The notes beneath the pieces are model-generated. The model was not told the DNA's origin and did no database searches. It worked only from the letters and a program-made list of their open reading frames with translations. A DNA stretch of 19,224 nucleotides. Source: an uncultured Eubacteriales bacterium. Its GTDB lineage: Bacteria > Bacillota > Clostridia > Oscillospirales > Oscillospiraceae. The stretch is taken from contig CATXTO010000034.1 of NCBI GenBank assembly GCA_958402445.1, forward strand, positions 1 to 19,224. The letters are read 5' to 3'. The position numbers were made by a program, and so were the translations under genes. How positions within the stretch are numbered: the first letter of the stretch is position 1; each line of letters opens with the position of its first letter. This document shows positions 7,767 through 14,898 of the stretch, piece by piece.

Positions 7767-8915
7767 CTATTTTCCCGTTTCGCCCTGGGTTCTTTTTCCC
7801 CAGACTGCAATTTCGCCCAGGGAATCCGCCAGCAACTCCACTTCCTCCCGGGTGGTATACCGGCTCAGGGAAATCCGGAAGGCCCCGTCTATCACCGCCG
7901 CCGGAAGGCCCATAGCCTCCAGCACATGGCTTCGGTGGCCCCTGGCGCAGGCGGAGCCTGCCGAGACGCACACGCCCCGGTCCTGGAGCAGGTTGATGGT
8001 GTTCTGCACCGGAAGCCCGGGGATCGAGGCCAGGAGAATGTGGGGCGCCTCCCGCGCCCCCAGAAGGACCAAGCCCGCCAGTGCCTCCAGGCGTTTTGCG
8101 CAGTCATCCCGCAGCGCCGCCTCCCGGGCGGCGTCCTCCCGCCAAGTGGGCAGGGCCGCGGCGCAGGCGGCCGCAAAGCCAAAAATCGCGGGCGTGGCCT
8201 CCGTGCCGCTGCGCAGGGCGCTCTCCTGGCCGCCGCCCAGCAAAAAGGGCGGCAGCTGCAGGCCCTTCCGGATATACAGGGCACCGGCGCCCTTGGGCCC
8301 GTGGACCTTGTGGGAGGAGACGGAGATCAAATCCGCCCCCAGGGTCCTGGCCTGGAAGGGCAGCTTGAGAAAGCCCTGCACCGCGTCGGTGTGAAACAGA
8401 GCGTCCGGGCATCGCCGGTGGGTCAGCCGGGCCATCTGCCCCACGGGCATGACGGCGCCGGTCTCGTTGTTCACCATTTGAATGGAGACCAGTACGGTAT
8501 CCGGCTGCAGGGCCTCCTCCAGCGCTTGCAGGCAGATTCGGCCCTGCCGGTCCGGCTGCAGGTAGGTGACGGAAAAGCCCTGCCGCTCCAGCTTCTGCAT
8601 GGGGCTCAGCACCGCGTGATGCTCCACGGCGGTGGTCACCACGTGCCTGCCCCGTTTGCCCATGCGCTCCATGGCGGAGAAAATGGCCCAATTGTCCGCC
8701 TCTGTGCCCCCGGAGGTGAAAAACACCCGCTCCGGCTCGGCCCCCAGCGCCCGGGCCACCTGGGCCCGGGCCTCCCGCAGCCGGGCGGCAACCGCAGTGC
8801 CGAAGCGGTACAGGCTGCTGGGATTGCCCCAGTCCCGCTCCAGGGCCTCCGTCATAGCGGCCACCGCCTCCGGGCAGGGCCGGGTGGTGGCGGAATTGTC
8901 CAAGTATGCAAACAT
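7767..8915 (-). CDS. cysteine desulfurase (NifS/IscS family)
   Basis: 382-residue PLP enzyme of the class V aminotransferase fold that takes sulfur from cysteine as an enzyme-bound persulfide for Fe-S clusters or thiolated tRNA. Visible landmarks are the N-terminal YLDNSATTRP, the cofactor-contact segment TSGGTEADN, H100 in EHHA, the PLP lysine K203 in SSHKVHGPKG, RSGTEA near 235-240, and the persulfide cysteine C323 in SAGSACARGH. The active-site loop GSACARG is a NifS-like variant of the common GSACSSG. The start at 8915 is preceded by AGGAGC. A longer frame upstream runs into mnmE and lacks a ribosome site. It lies 49 bases after mnmE, whose tRNA target is also a substrate of thiolation. 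No IscU or MnmA gene is adjacent, so its acceptor is unknown. Confidence 0.93.
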   Translation of the reverse strand: MFAYLDNSATTRPCPEAVAAMTEALERDWGNPSSLYRFGTAVAARLREARAQVARALGAEPERVFFTSGGTEADNWAIFSAMERMGKRGRHVVTTAVEHHAVLSPMQKLERQGFSVTYLQPDRQGRICLQALEEALQPDTVLVSIQMVNNETGAVMPVGQMARLTHRRCPDALFHTDAVQGFLKLPFQARTLGADLISVSSHKVHGPKGAGALYIRKGLQLPPFLLGGGQESALRSGTEATPAIFGFAAACAAALPTWREDAAREAALRDDCAKRLEALAGLVLLGAREAPHILLASIPGLPVQNTINLLQDRGVCVSAGSACARGHRSHVLEAMGLPAAVIDGAFRISLSRYTTREEVELLADSLGEIAVWGKRTQGETGK

Positions 8916-8964
8916 GGAGCTCCTTCTTTCTTGGGTTTGAATTCCGTAAATAAAGCGGCGCGGC

Positions 8965-10326
8965 CTATTTCCCCACGCAGAACCGCTCAAAAATTCGGTT
9001 AGTGATGTCTTCCCGGACCGTGCGGCCCGTGACCTCCCCCATGGCGGCCATGGCCTCCTCCACATCCAGGAGCACGGCGTCTGGGGTCAGGCCGGTCCGC
9101 ATGCCCTGCATGGCCCGCAAAATGGCCTCGTAGGCCCGGCGAATGGCGTCGTATTGCCGCTCGTTGGTGAGAATGGAGCCGTCGCAGGGTGCTTCGTCCC
9201 CAAACATGGTATCCACCGCGTCGGTGAACTGGTCCAGGCCTGAGCCGTCCCTGGCACAGACCTCCACCACCTGGTCAAAGGGCAGGTCCGCCGGGGTCAC
9301 GGCGCGGCCCAGGTCGATTTTATTGATGAGCGCCACGGCATGGCGGGCCTCCAGACAGAGCTCCATCACCCGCCGGTCCTCCGCCTCCAGCGGCTGAGAG
9401 CCGTCGCACACGAAAATCGCCAGGTCCGCCTGCCGGAGGGCGTCCACGGAGCGCTCCACCCCCAGGGTCTCAATCCGGTCCTGGGTGGGCCGGATGCCGG
9501 CGGTGTCCAGCAGGCGCAGCAGTGTGGAGCCCGCCTGCACGGTCTGCTCCACGGTGTCCCGGGTGGTGCCGGGAACCTCCGTGACGATCACTCGCTCGAA
9601 GCCCGCCAGGGCGTTGAGCAGGCTGGATTTTCCCACGTTGGGCTTGCCCGCCAGCACCGCCTGTACCCCCCGGCGCAGAATCCGGCCCCGGCTGAAGCTG
9701 TGCAGCAGCTCATACAGGCCCTTGGCATCCGCCCGCAGGGCGCCGGCGTAGGATTCCAGCCGGAAGGCCTCGATATCCTCGTCGGGATAATCCAGGACCG
9801 CGTGAAAATGGCTGCACAGGTCCGTTAAATGCGCATAGATCGGGGCGAGCTTCTGCCGCAGGGCCCCCGCCACCTGGCCCGCGGCGTTGGCGGCGGCGTC
9901 GGCGGTCTCCGCCTCAATCAGGTCGATGACGGCCTCCGCCTGGGTCAAGTCCATGCGTCCGTGGAGAAAGGCCCGCTTGGTGAACTCCCCCCGCCGGGCG
10001 GGCCGCGCCCCCGCCTGGTACAAAGCCTCCAGCCCCGCCGCCAGCACCGCGGGAGAGCCGTGGCAATGCAGCTCCACCGTGTCCTCTCCCGTATAGCTGT
10101 TGGGCCCCCGGGTGTACACCGCCAGCCCCTGGTCCAGAATGCGGCCCTGCACATCTAAAAGGGCGCCCAGCATCAGCTTCCGGTCCGGGGCCTCCCACAA
10201 GGGGCTGCCGCAGCGCAGGCGGAACACCCGCCCGGCCACCTGGGCGCACCCATCCCCGGACAGACGCAGGATGCCGATGGCGCTGATTTGATTGCCGGTA
10301 GATACGGCGGCGATCACATCGGACAT
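8965..10326 (-). CDS. mnmE: tRNA modification GTPase MnmE
   Basis: 453-residue MnmE (TrmE), which with MnmG installs the 5-carboxymethylaminomethyl group on U34 of certain tRNAs. The N-terminal folate-binding domain (about 1-118) begins DVIAAVSTGNQISAIGILRLSG. A helical domain follows, with an inserted G domain at about 215-375: G1 GKPNVGKSS (227-235), G2 PGTTRD (252-257), G3 DTAG (274-277) and G4 NKID (335-338). The C-terminus ends CVGK, where C450 is the family's conserved cysteine. ATG at 10326 has GGAGTG upstream. A longer frame has no support. In many Firmicutes mnmG and rsmG follow; here a cysteine desulfurase gene does. Confidence 0.98.
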   Translation of the reverse strand: MSDVIAAVSTGNQISAIGILRLSGDGCAQVAGRVFRLRCGSPLWEAPDRKLMLGALLDVQGRILDQGLAVYTRGPNSYTGEDTVELHCHGSPAVLAAGLEALYQAGARPARRGEFTKRAFLHGRMDLTQAEAVIDLIEAETADAAANAAGQVAGALRQKLAPIYAHLTDLCSHFHAVLDYPDEDIEAFRLESYAGALRADAKGLYELLHSFSRGRILRRGVQAVLAGKPNVGKSSLLNALAGFERVIVTEVPGTTRDTVEQTVQAGSTLLRLLDTAGIRPTQDRIETLGVERSVDALRQADLAIFVCDGSQPLEAEDRRVMELCLEARHAVALINKIDLGRAVTPADLPFDQVVEVCARDGSGLDQFTDAVDTMFGDEAPCDGSILTNERQYDAIRRAYEAILRAMQGMRTGLTPDAVLLDVEEAMAAMGEVTGRTVREDITNRIFERFCVGK

Positions 10327-10412
10327 GGAAATCACTCCAAAACACACAAAATTAAAAAAATCAAGAACCTGGGCGGGGCTTCCCCAGCCCCTAACCACGC
10401 TTTTTCGCCTCC

Positions 10413-10441
10413 AATATACCACGATAGGACGAAAATTGCAA
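10413..10441 (-). promoter_or_regulatory. promoter of mnmE
   Basis: On the minus strand TTGCAA (10441-10436), a 17-base spacer and TATATT (10418-10413). Expected transcription start is near 10406, giving an 80-base leader. That leader contains a GC-rich inverted repeat (GGGGCTGGGGAAGCCCC, near 10375-10391) of unknown role. Confidence 0.75.
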
Positions 10442-10484
10442 ATTGTTTAAAGTTCCTAAATTACCACCAAATGCGGCAAATTAT

Positions 10485-10512
10485 TTGCAGTTATTACAAG
10501 ATATGCTATAGT
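10485..10512 (+). promoter_or_regulatory. orphan plus-strand promoter before repeat block B
   Basis: TTGCAG (10485-10490), a 16-base spacer and TATAGT (10507-10512), with TGC just before the -10 box (extended -10). It is divergent from the mnmE promoter. No intact gene follows. The transcript would cross repeat block B and reach the damaged gene at 11001-11544. It may be the original promoter of that gene. Confidence 0.55.
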
Positions 10513-10621
10513 ATAAAAGCGTTATCGTAGCGCTCATGCATCTGGCAAAGTGAGTGCTGTCCGCCCCTGCCCGGTCGGCCCCCAGATAGTATCCGACAGC
10601 CTGCATCGTTCGTCCATACCC

Positions 10622-10999
10622 TGTAGGGGCGCGCTTCGCTCGCCTGCGGAACGACCGCAGGTCGTTCCCTACATCCCCATTTTGTTCGTCCGCACCCTGT
10701 AGGGGCGAGCTGCGCTCGCCCGCAGGCGGCCGAAGGTCGTCCCCTGCACCTCCAAATTGGTCTGTATCCTGCAGGGGCGTGCTTTGTACGCCCGCCGTTG
10801 GAAAGAATTTCTGGAAAACTCTGCTGCCCCAGCCCCAAACAGGTTTTCCCAGCGGGCGGCCACAGGCCGCCCCTACATTCACTGGTTTTCCTCGCACCCT
10901 GTAGGGGCGAGCTGCGCTCGCCCGCAGGCGGCCGAAGGTCATTCCCTACATCCCCGTTTCCAATGGATTTTTCGACGGGCGACCACAGGCCGCCCTACA
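10622..10999. repeat. palindromic repeat block B
   Basis: Four units and a spare right arm. Short complete units are at 10622-10673 (second stem AACGACC/GGTCGTT), 10698-10748 and 10900-10950. A long-form unit at 10770-10877 has its two arms separated by about 55 unique bases. A right arm alone is at 10976-10999. The block starts about 110 bases after the orphan promoter and ends exactly where the coding remnant at 11001 begins. The 10513-10621 stretch before it holds nothing I can identify. Confidence 0.85.
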
Positions 11000-11000
11000 C

Positions 11001-11544
11001 CGAGCTGAATGGGGTCAGCGACGAGGACCTGATTTGAAAGGACTTGACGGAAAACAGGTTGCAATATGTACAGCAAGCCACGGAGGCGGATTTCGCGGTG
11101 CTGGCCACGGCCACGGGGAATTTGGAACTGACCAGCAGCACCATGGGGCAGGAGATCCGGGTGGAATCGATCCTGAAGGGGCAGCCCGGGACGGCGCCCG
11201 GCCAGACCTGCTATGTCTGGAATGACTTTGGCCTGCAGGTGATGGACGGGGAATTATTCTACCGCAATGTCCGGAACCTCATGCAGCCGGGAAAAACCTA
11301 TTTGGTGCTTCTCCAGGAGAACGGAATCAACGAGCTGCGGAGCCGAAAGGCATATTACCTTGCCGGTAACTATTTCGCCTATCTGGCCGTGCCGTTTCAG
11401 GAATTCTCCGCCCTACCCACGGACAACCGCACGGACCAGTACAGCGTCTGGGCCCCATATGGCGCGTTTCTGGCCACGGAGGAAATTGCGGACCAATGGA
11501 ACCGGATCGCCCGGGATATTCTGGCGGCCTACCAGCTTTCGTAA
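11001..11544 (+). pseudogene. damaged gene, N-terminus lost, in-frame stop
   Basis: A TTG at 11044 opens 166 codons of protein-like sequence: EIRVESILKG, then YRNVRNLMQPGKTYLVLLQE, then YLAGNYFAYLAVPF, ending AAYQLS. The pattern resembles secreted or lipoprotein-type proteins of Firmicutes that contain a 'VxxxLKG ... GxxYLVFL' module, but I do not recognise a named family. The same frame continues upstream through a TGA (11035-11037) into TELNGVSDEDLI, which starts directly after the last repeat arm. No good ribosome site precedes the TTG and no signal peptide remains. The simplest reading is a gene that lost its 5' end at the repeat block and gained a nonsense codon. Alternatively 11044-11544 is still translated as a short cytosolic protein. 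Confidence 0.6.
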
Positions 11545-11554
11545 TGTAAAAGCG

Positions 11555-11588
11555 GCGGGGCCTGGGAGCAAATGCTCCCGGGCCCCGC
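11555..11588 (+). terminator. strong hairpin after the damaged gene
   Basis: GCGGGGCCTGGGAGCA (11555-11570), loop AA, TGCTCCCGGGCCCCGC (11573-11588): a 16-bp stem with one G-T pair, 11 bases after the stop. It has no U-tract. It probably served as the transcript end of the remnant. Confidence 0.55.
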
Positions 11589-11594
11589 TCAGAC

Positions 11595-11625
11595 TGTCGA
11601 AAAACACCTACAGGGCTTTTCGACA
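11595..11625. repeat. inverted repeat with CCTACAGGG loop
   Basis: TGTCGAAAA (11595-11603) and TTTTCGACA (11617-11625) form a 9-bp stem. The loop contains CCTACAGGG, the reverse complement of the CCCTGTAGG that opens most repeat-family units here. The stem is unlike the other family hairpins, so this may be a separate element type. Confidence 0.45.
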
Positions 11626-11786
11626 AGGGAATAGCCGTCTGCTACATGCACGCGCATTTTGCCTGCAGCGTACAGCTAGCAGCCTGAGAAGTATTCTCCG
11701 CCACGCACATGTCGCGGCGGAAAATAATCCATATCTTTTCGCCGCCTGCGGGCGGCGAATTCTACGAGACTTTAATGACACGTTGG
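11626..11786. other. gene-less stretch with a hairpin
   Basis: No credible gene on either strand. It contains an inverted repeat TTCGCCGCC (11738-11746) and GGCGGCGAA (11751-11759) with a 4-base loop. The rest shows no structure I can name. Confidence 0.5.
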
Positions 11787-11828
11787 GCGGCGCCCGGAAG
11801 CTTTTGCTTCCGGGCGCCGCTTGTTTCA
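11787..11828. terminator. strong, possibly bidirectional terminator
   Basis: GCGGCGCCCGGAAGC (11787-11801), loop TTTT, GCTTCCGGGCGCCGC (11806-11820): a perfect 15-bp stem. On the plus strand TTGTTTCATT follows. On the minus strand it lies 24 bases after the DUF2087 gene stop, but without a U-tract. It separates the damaged plus-strand gene from that minus-strand gene. Confidence 0.65.
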
Positions 11829-11843
11829 TTCTCGCCCGCCGCG

Positions 11844-12149
11844 TCAGGGCTCCTCGGGAAAGGTGGGCTGGATCGGCTCCATCCAATAGGCGGACCCGTC
11901 GGCGGTACGGCCCAGAACCCCCAGGTCACACAGCTCCCGGCGCAGGGTAACAGGGTCGTGATAGGTATGCTGTTGGTCCAGAAGGTCGTTGATCTCTTGC
12001 TCCGTATAGGTCCTGCCCGGCTCAAAGCAGTCAGTCAGATAGCGCAGGGCGTAAAGCTGCTTCTTCCGCTTGGCGGGAAAGGCGGTCAGCCGGCCCTGAT
12101 CATCCAGGAAGCTCCGCAGCGCAGAGCGCAGCTCCACGGGGCCGCTCAT
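11844..12149 (-). CDS. DUF2087 domain protein
   Basis: 101-residue protein that is almost entirely the DUF2087 domain: LTAFPAKRKKQLYALRYLTD, FEPGRTYTEQEINDLL, then the TLRRELCDLGVLGRTADGSAYW helix-turn-wing end. The domain looks like a winged-helix fold and often follows a DNA-binding or regulatory module. Here it stands alone. The start is ATG 12149, which has GAGGAG about eight bases upstream. An upstream in-frame start (12188) adds 13 residues without a ribosome site. Substrate and target are unknown. It has its own promoter-like sequence and a terminator. Confidence 0.82.
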   Translation of the reverse strand: MSGPVELRSALRSFLDDQGRLTAFPAKRKKQLYALRYLTDCFEPGRTYTEQEINDLLDQQHTYHDPVTLRRELCDLGVLGRTADGSAYWMEPIQPTFPEEP

Positions 12150-12235
12150 AGTTTGTGCTCCTCGGCGACACGCAAAAAACTGCGGCAACAGGATCGTTTC
12201 ATATCTAGGTTCCTCCGATTCGTTTTGTCCTAATT

Positions 12236-12264
12236 ATAATACCACACATGTTAAATCCATACAA
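12236..12264 (-). promoter_or_regulatory. candidate promoter of the DUF2087 gene
   Basis: On the minus strand TTGTAT (12264-12259), a 17-base spacer and TATTAT (12241-12236). An overlapping perfect TATAAT is at 12238-12233 with a 20-base spacer. It lies about 85 bases before the start codon. Confidence 0.5.
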
Positions 12265-12306
12265 GGGTGCTTCCATGGTACGGGCCCGTGATGGGAGCGG
12301 CACCCT

Positions 12307-12806
12307 GGAGGGGCGAGCTGCGCTCGCCCGCCGCGTCTCTGAGCAGAAGGCGCCTGCGGCGCTATCAGATCGACCCGGGCGACCAAAGGTCACCCTACAT
12401 CCCATTACCAGGGAATTTCCCATGCGGGCGGCCGCAGGCCGCCCCTATGCCGCACCATTGTTTTTTATCCCGTAGGGGCGAGCTGCGCTCGCCCGCCGTG
12501 TCTCTGAGCAGAAGGCGCCTGCGGTGCTATCAGATCGACCCGGGCGATCACCGGTCGCCCCTACATTCCATTATCCCACGCAGGCAGCCACAGGCCGCCC
12601 CTGTACCGTACCATCGATTTTTATCCCGTAGGGGCGAGCTGCGCTCGCCCGCCGCGTCTCTGAGCAGAAGGCGCCTGCGGCGCTACCAGATCGACCCGGG
12701 CGACCAAAGGTCACCCTACATTCCATTACCAGGGAATTTCCCATGCGGGCGGCCGCAGGCCGTCCCCATGCCGCACCATTGTTTTTTATCCCGTAGGGCC
12801 CCTACA
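12307..12806. repeat. palindromic repeat block C, tandem array
   Basis: Three tandem copies starting at 12307, 12472 and 12628, with periods of 165, 156 and 165 bases. A fourth start at 12793 collapses to GTAGGGCCCCTACA. Each copy holds a left arm (CGAGC, TGC, GCTCG), about 45 bases with an internal hairpin (GCGCC, TGC, GGCGC), a right arm (GGGCGACC...), about 25 bases, and a second right arm (GGGCGGCC, GCA, GGCCGCCC). Copy 2 lacks nine bases between the right arms and has several base changes. Copies 1 and 3 are nearly identical. Both periods are multiples of three, so long open frames arise, but they have no ribosome site and I do not regard them as genes. Confidence 0.9.
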
Positions 12807-12824
12807 TTCACACGATTAGAACCA

Positions 12825-12843
12825 CAAAAATGCCGCCGCGGCA
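12825..12843 (-). terminator. small terminator of the EEP gene
   Basis: On the minus strand TGCCG, CGG, CGGCA is followed by TTTTTG, 30 bases after the stop at 12874. The stem is only 5 bp but the U-tract is good. Confidence 0.45.
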
Positions 12844-12873
12844 CCCGTGAAAGTCAGGCCCTGAAAACGCCCC

Positions 12874-13938
12874 TCACGCCCCCAGCTCCACCACCAGGCG
12901 GACCGGGTTGTGGTCGGAATGGGCAAAGCCCAGGTCCAGGGTCTCCACAGAGGACACCGTCACGTTGGGCGAGACCAGAAAGCCGTCGATGACATAGTAC
13001 TGGGTATCCCGGGACGCCGGGTCATAGGGCTGATTCAAAAGGCGGCAGGAGGGAAGCGCCGTGTCGTAGGCGAACCGCCAACCCTCCGGCAGCGCGCTTT
13101 CCTCCAGGGTCCCCGGGGTCCACAGGTCCGATTTGTCCACGGGATAGGCCCCCAGGCCGCCGGGGAACGTCTGATTAAAATCCCCGCCGGCAATCACGTA
13201 GTTGCCCTTTTCGTACTCCTCCTCCAGAACGGACAGAAGGGCCTGGGTCTGCGCCGCCTTGCCCGCGCCGTCGTCATAGGCCTCCAGATGCAGGTTCACC
13301 ACCACCAGCTCCCGCTGGGAACCCTCCACGGGGAAGCGGCTGAGCAGCAGGCAGCGCTTGAGGTTGGCGGTCCGCACCGGCCAGAAGAAGGGATTGGGCA
13401 GGCTGACGCGGATGCTGTTTTCCGCCATGCGCACGTGAGAAAGCGTGGCGACGCCGGACTCTACCCTGCCGATGGGCCTGAGCGGATAGGGAACAAAGTT
13501 ACAGCGGTAGTTGACCCCGTAAGCCCAGCTCATGCCGGTGGCCTGGGCATAGGCGGCCAGTTGATCCACGCCGCCAGTCCGGGCGCTATCCCGGTCCACT
13601 TCCTGGAGCAAAAATACATCCGCCTGGGTCTGCTGAAGCCGATCTTGAATGTCGGCCATATTTTCCTCCACCGACTTCTGGCTGGGGGGCCTCACCATGT
13701 CCCCGCCGTCCATAAAAAAGTCCGCGTCCGCACCCAGACCGGCATAGCCCGTGTTCCAGGTGAGCAGGGCCACTTGCTGTCCTGCCGCAAGAGCGGGCGC
13801 GCCGGTATCCAGGGACTCCGGGGCCAGCGCGCGGTCCTCTGGTTTATATTCCGTAAAGGACAGATACCCCACCAATCCCACCGCCAAAAGGAGCAGGACG
13901 GATAAAAGACCGCCCAAAAGTTTAAAAAATCCTCTCAT
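12874..13938 (-). CDS. membrane-anchored endonuclease/exonuclease/phosphatase-fold protein
   Basis: 354 residues. A single membrane segment (about 5-27, FKLLGGLLSVLLLLAVGLVGYL) is followed by an external EEP-fold domain, the Mg-dependent fold shared by DNase I, AP endonucleases and inositol-phosphate phosphatases. The motifs are in order: LLTWNTGYAGLG (Asn of motif 1), VFLLQEVDRDS (metal-binding Glu), VVVNLHLEA (His), AGGDFNQTFPG (Asp/Asn pair) and the final AHSDHNPV (Asp-His). All key residues seem present, so it is probably active. The substrate (nucleic acid, phospholipid or phosphate ester) cannot be told from the sequence. ATG 13938 has GGGAGG seven bases upstream. A longer frame to 14151 has no ribosome site and adds unrelated sequence. 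Confidence 0.88.
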   Translation of the reverse strand: MRGFFKLLGGLLSVLLLLAVGLVGYLSFTEYKPEDRALAPESLDTGAPALAAGQQVALLTWNTGYAGLGADADFFMDGGDMVRPPSQKSVEENMADIQDRLQQTQADVFLLQEVDRDSARTGGVDQLAAYAQATGMSWAYGVNYRCNFVPYPLRPIGRVESGVATLSHVRMAENSIRVSLPNPFFWPVRTANLKRCLLLSRFPVEGSQRELVVVNLHLEAYDDGAGKAAQTQALLSVLEEEYEKGNYVIAGGDFNQTFPGGLGAYPVDKSDLWTPGTLEESALPEGWRFAYDTALPSCRLLNQPYDPASRDTQYYVIDGFLVSPNVTVSSVETLDLGFAHSDHNPVRLVVELGA

Positions 13939-14236
13939 ATCATACCTCCCGTTTGCATTGTCCGGCCGCTCTCTTGGATTCCGGTCCACCGCCGCCAGAG
14001 CGGTGAAATTAAAGCCAAAGCCGGACGCTGGGGAACGGCGTAAATCCCCCAGCCTGTCCGCCATTTTGGAAAAAAAGGGTTCAAGGACGCAGAAATTGTC
14101 CGCCCGCGGAACGGCTTCCGGAGCGGACCCTTTAGCGCCCACAGGCGGCATCCACAGCGTTCAAAGCGGTTTGCCGGACGAGGAAACCGTTCTGAAGCCG
14201 GGAGCTCCACCCTTCTCTTTTTATCAGGTGCGTTGG
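13939..14236. other. intergenic, two hairpins, no gene seen
   Basis: 298 bases between the CBS gene and the EEP gene, both minus strand. I see no gene. Two inverted repeats are present: GTCCGC/GCGGAC with an inner GGAA/TTCC stem at 14098-14128, and AGCGGTTT/AAACCGTT at 14165-14191. Either could end the CBS transcript, though neither has a U-tract. No clear promoter for the EEP gene is visible. Confidence 0.4.
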
Positions 14237-14647
14237 TCAGTCCTCCAAATTCATGTTCTGCTGACAGTAGCGCATGATGGACCTCCGGGTTACAATACCG
14301 ATAAAGGCGTTTTTATCATCGATGACCGGAACAAAATTTTGCTCGCTGGCGCGGGCAATGAGATCCTGCATACTGGTGGTCACGCTGACGGGTACGTTAT
14401 CCCGCCGGTGTGCAATCTCCATAATGCGATGCTCCTCGGTCTGCCGCAGATCCATACCGCATAAATTCTTGACGGCCCAGAGCATATCGCCCTCGGTCAG
14501 GGTACCGCAGTATTCGCCCTTTTTATTCAGGATCGGCAGCGCGGCGTATCCGGCGGACTCCATCCGCTCCAGGGCCTGCCGCAGCGTGTCGTCGTCCTCT
14601 AGATAGGAGCACATTCCCTTCGGTGTCAAGAAGAATAAGATATTCAT
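14237..14647 (-). CDS. CBS-domain protein
   Basis: 136 residues, essentially two CBS motifs forming one Bateman module: residues about 15-60 (TLRQALERMESAGYAALPIL, then GTLTEGDML) and about 80-132 (SVTTSMQDLIARASEQNFVPVIDD, then GIVTRRSIM). Such stand-alone modules bind adenine nucleotides. In Bacillota some (CbpB/YkuL type) bind cyclic di-AMP and signal to the stringent-response enzyme. The length fits that group, but the ligand is not decided by sequence here. ATG 14647 has AAGGAG upstream. It is transcribed alone or with the EEP gene 298 bases downstream. Confidence 0.88.
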   Translation of the reverse strand: MNILFFLTPKGMCSYLEDDDTLRQALERMESAGYAALPILNKKGEYCGTLTEGDMLWAVKNLCGMDLRQTEEHRIMEIAHRRDNVPVSVTTSMQDLIARASEQNFVPVIDDKNAFIGIVTRRSIMRYCQQNMNLED

Positions 14648-14697
14648 GGACTCGCTCCTTTTGCGGGCCCCGGTAAGAGCCCATTTTTTGCGAGTTC

Positions 14698-14706
14698 ATT
14701 ATAGCA
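14698..14706 (-). promoter_or_regulatory. extended -10 promoter of the CBS gene
   Basis: On the minus strand TGC directly before TATAAT (14703-14698), an extended -10 element. At the proper distance the -35 box is poor (TATCAT). It lies about 50 bases before the start codon. Confidence 0.6.
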
Positions 14707-14898
14707 CAGATTGCGGGCAAATGATATTAAATTTCTATGAAGTTGATACAGAATCACGAGAAAAAATCCGGCCTGTATTGGTTAAAATATACAATTTTTT
14801 TAAAAATACACCAATGCCCCCAGGGAAGAACGCGCGGCCTTTATCGCCCGCGGAATCCCCGAGAGCCGCTTCCTACACCCCTAAATTGGTTCGCACCC

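Noticed and set aside
7611..9002. 463-codon plus-strand open frame opposite the cysteine desulfurase gene
   Set aside because: It is a high-GC antisense shadow. The minus strand carries all catalytic motifs of a cysteine desulfurase.
12267..12992. 241-codon plus-strand open frame through repeat block C, encoding a repeated RRGELRSP-type sequence
   Set aside because: It is open because both array periods are multiples of three. There is no ribosome site, the sequence is a translation of palindromic DNA, and it runs antisense into the real EEP gene.
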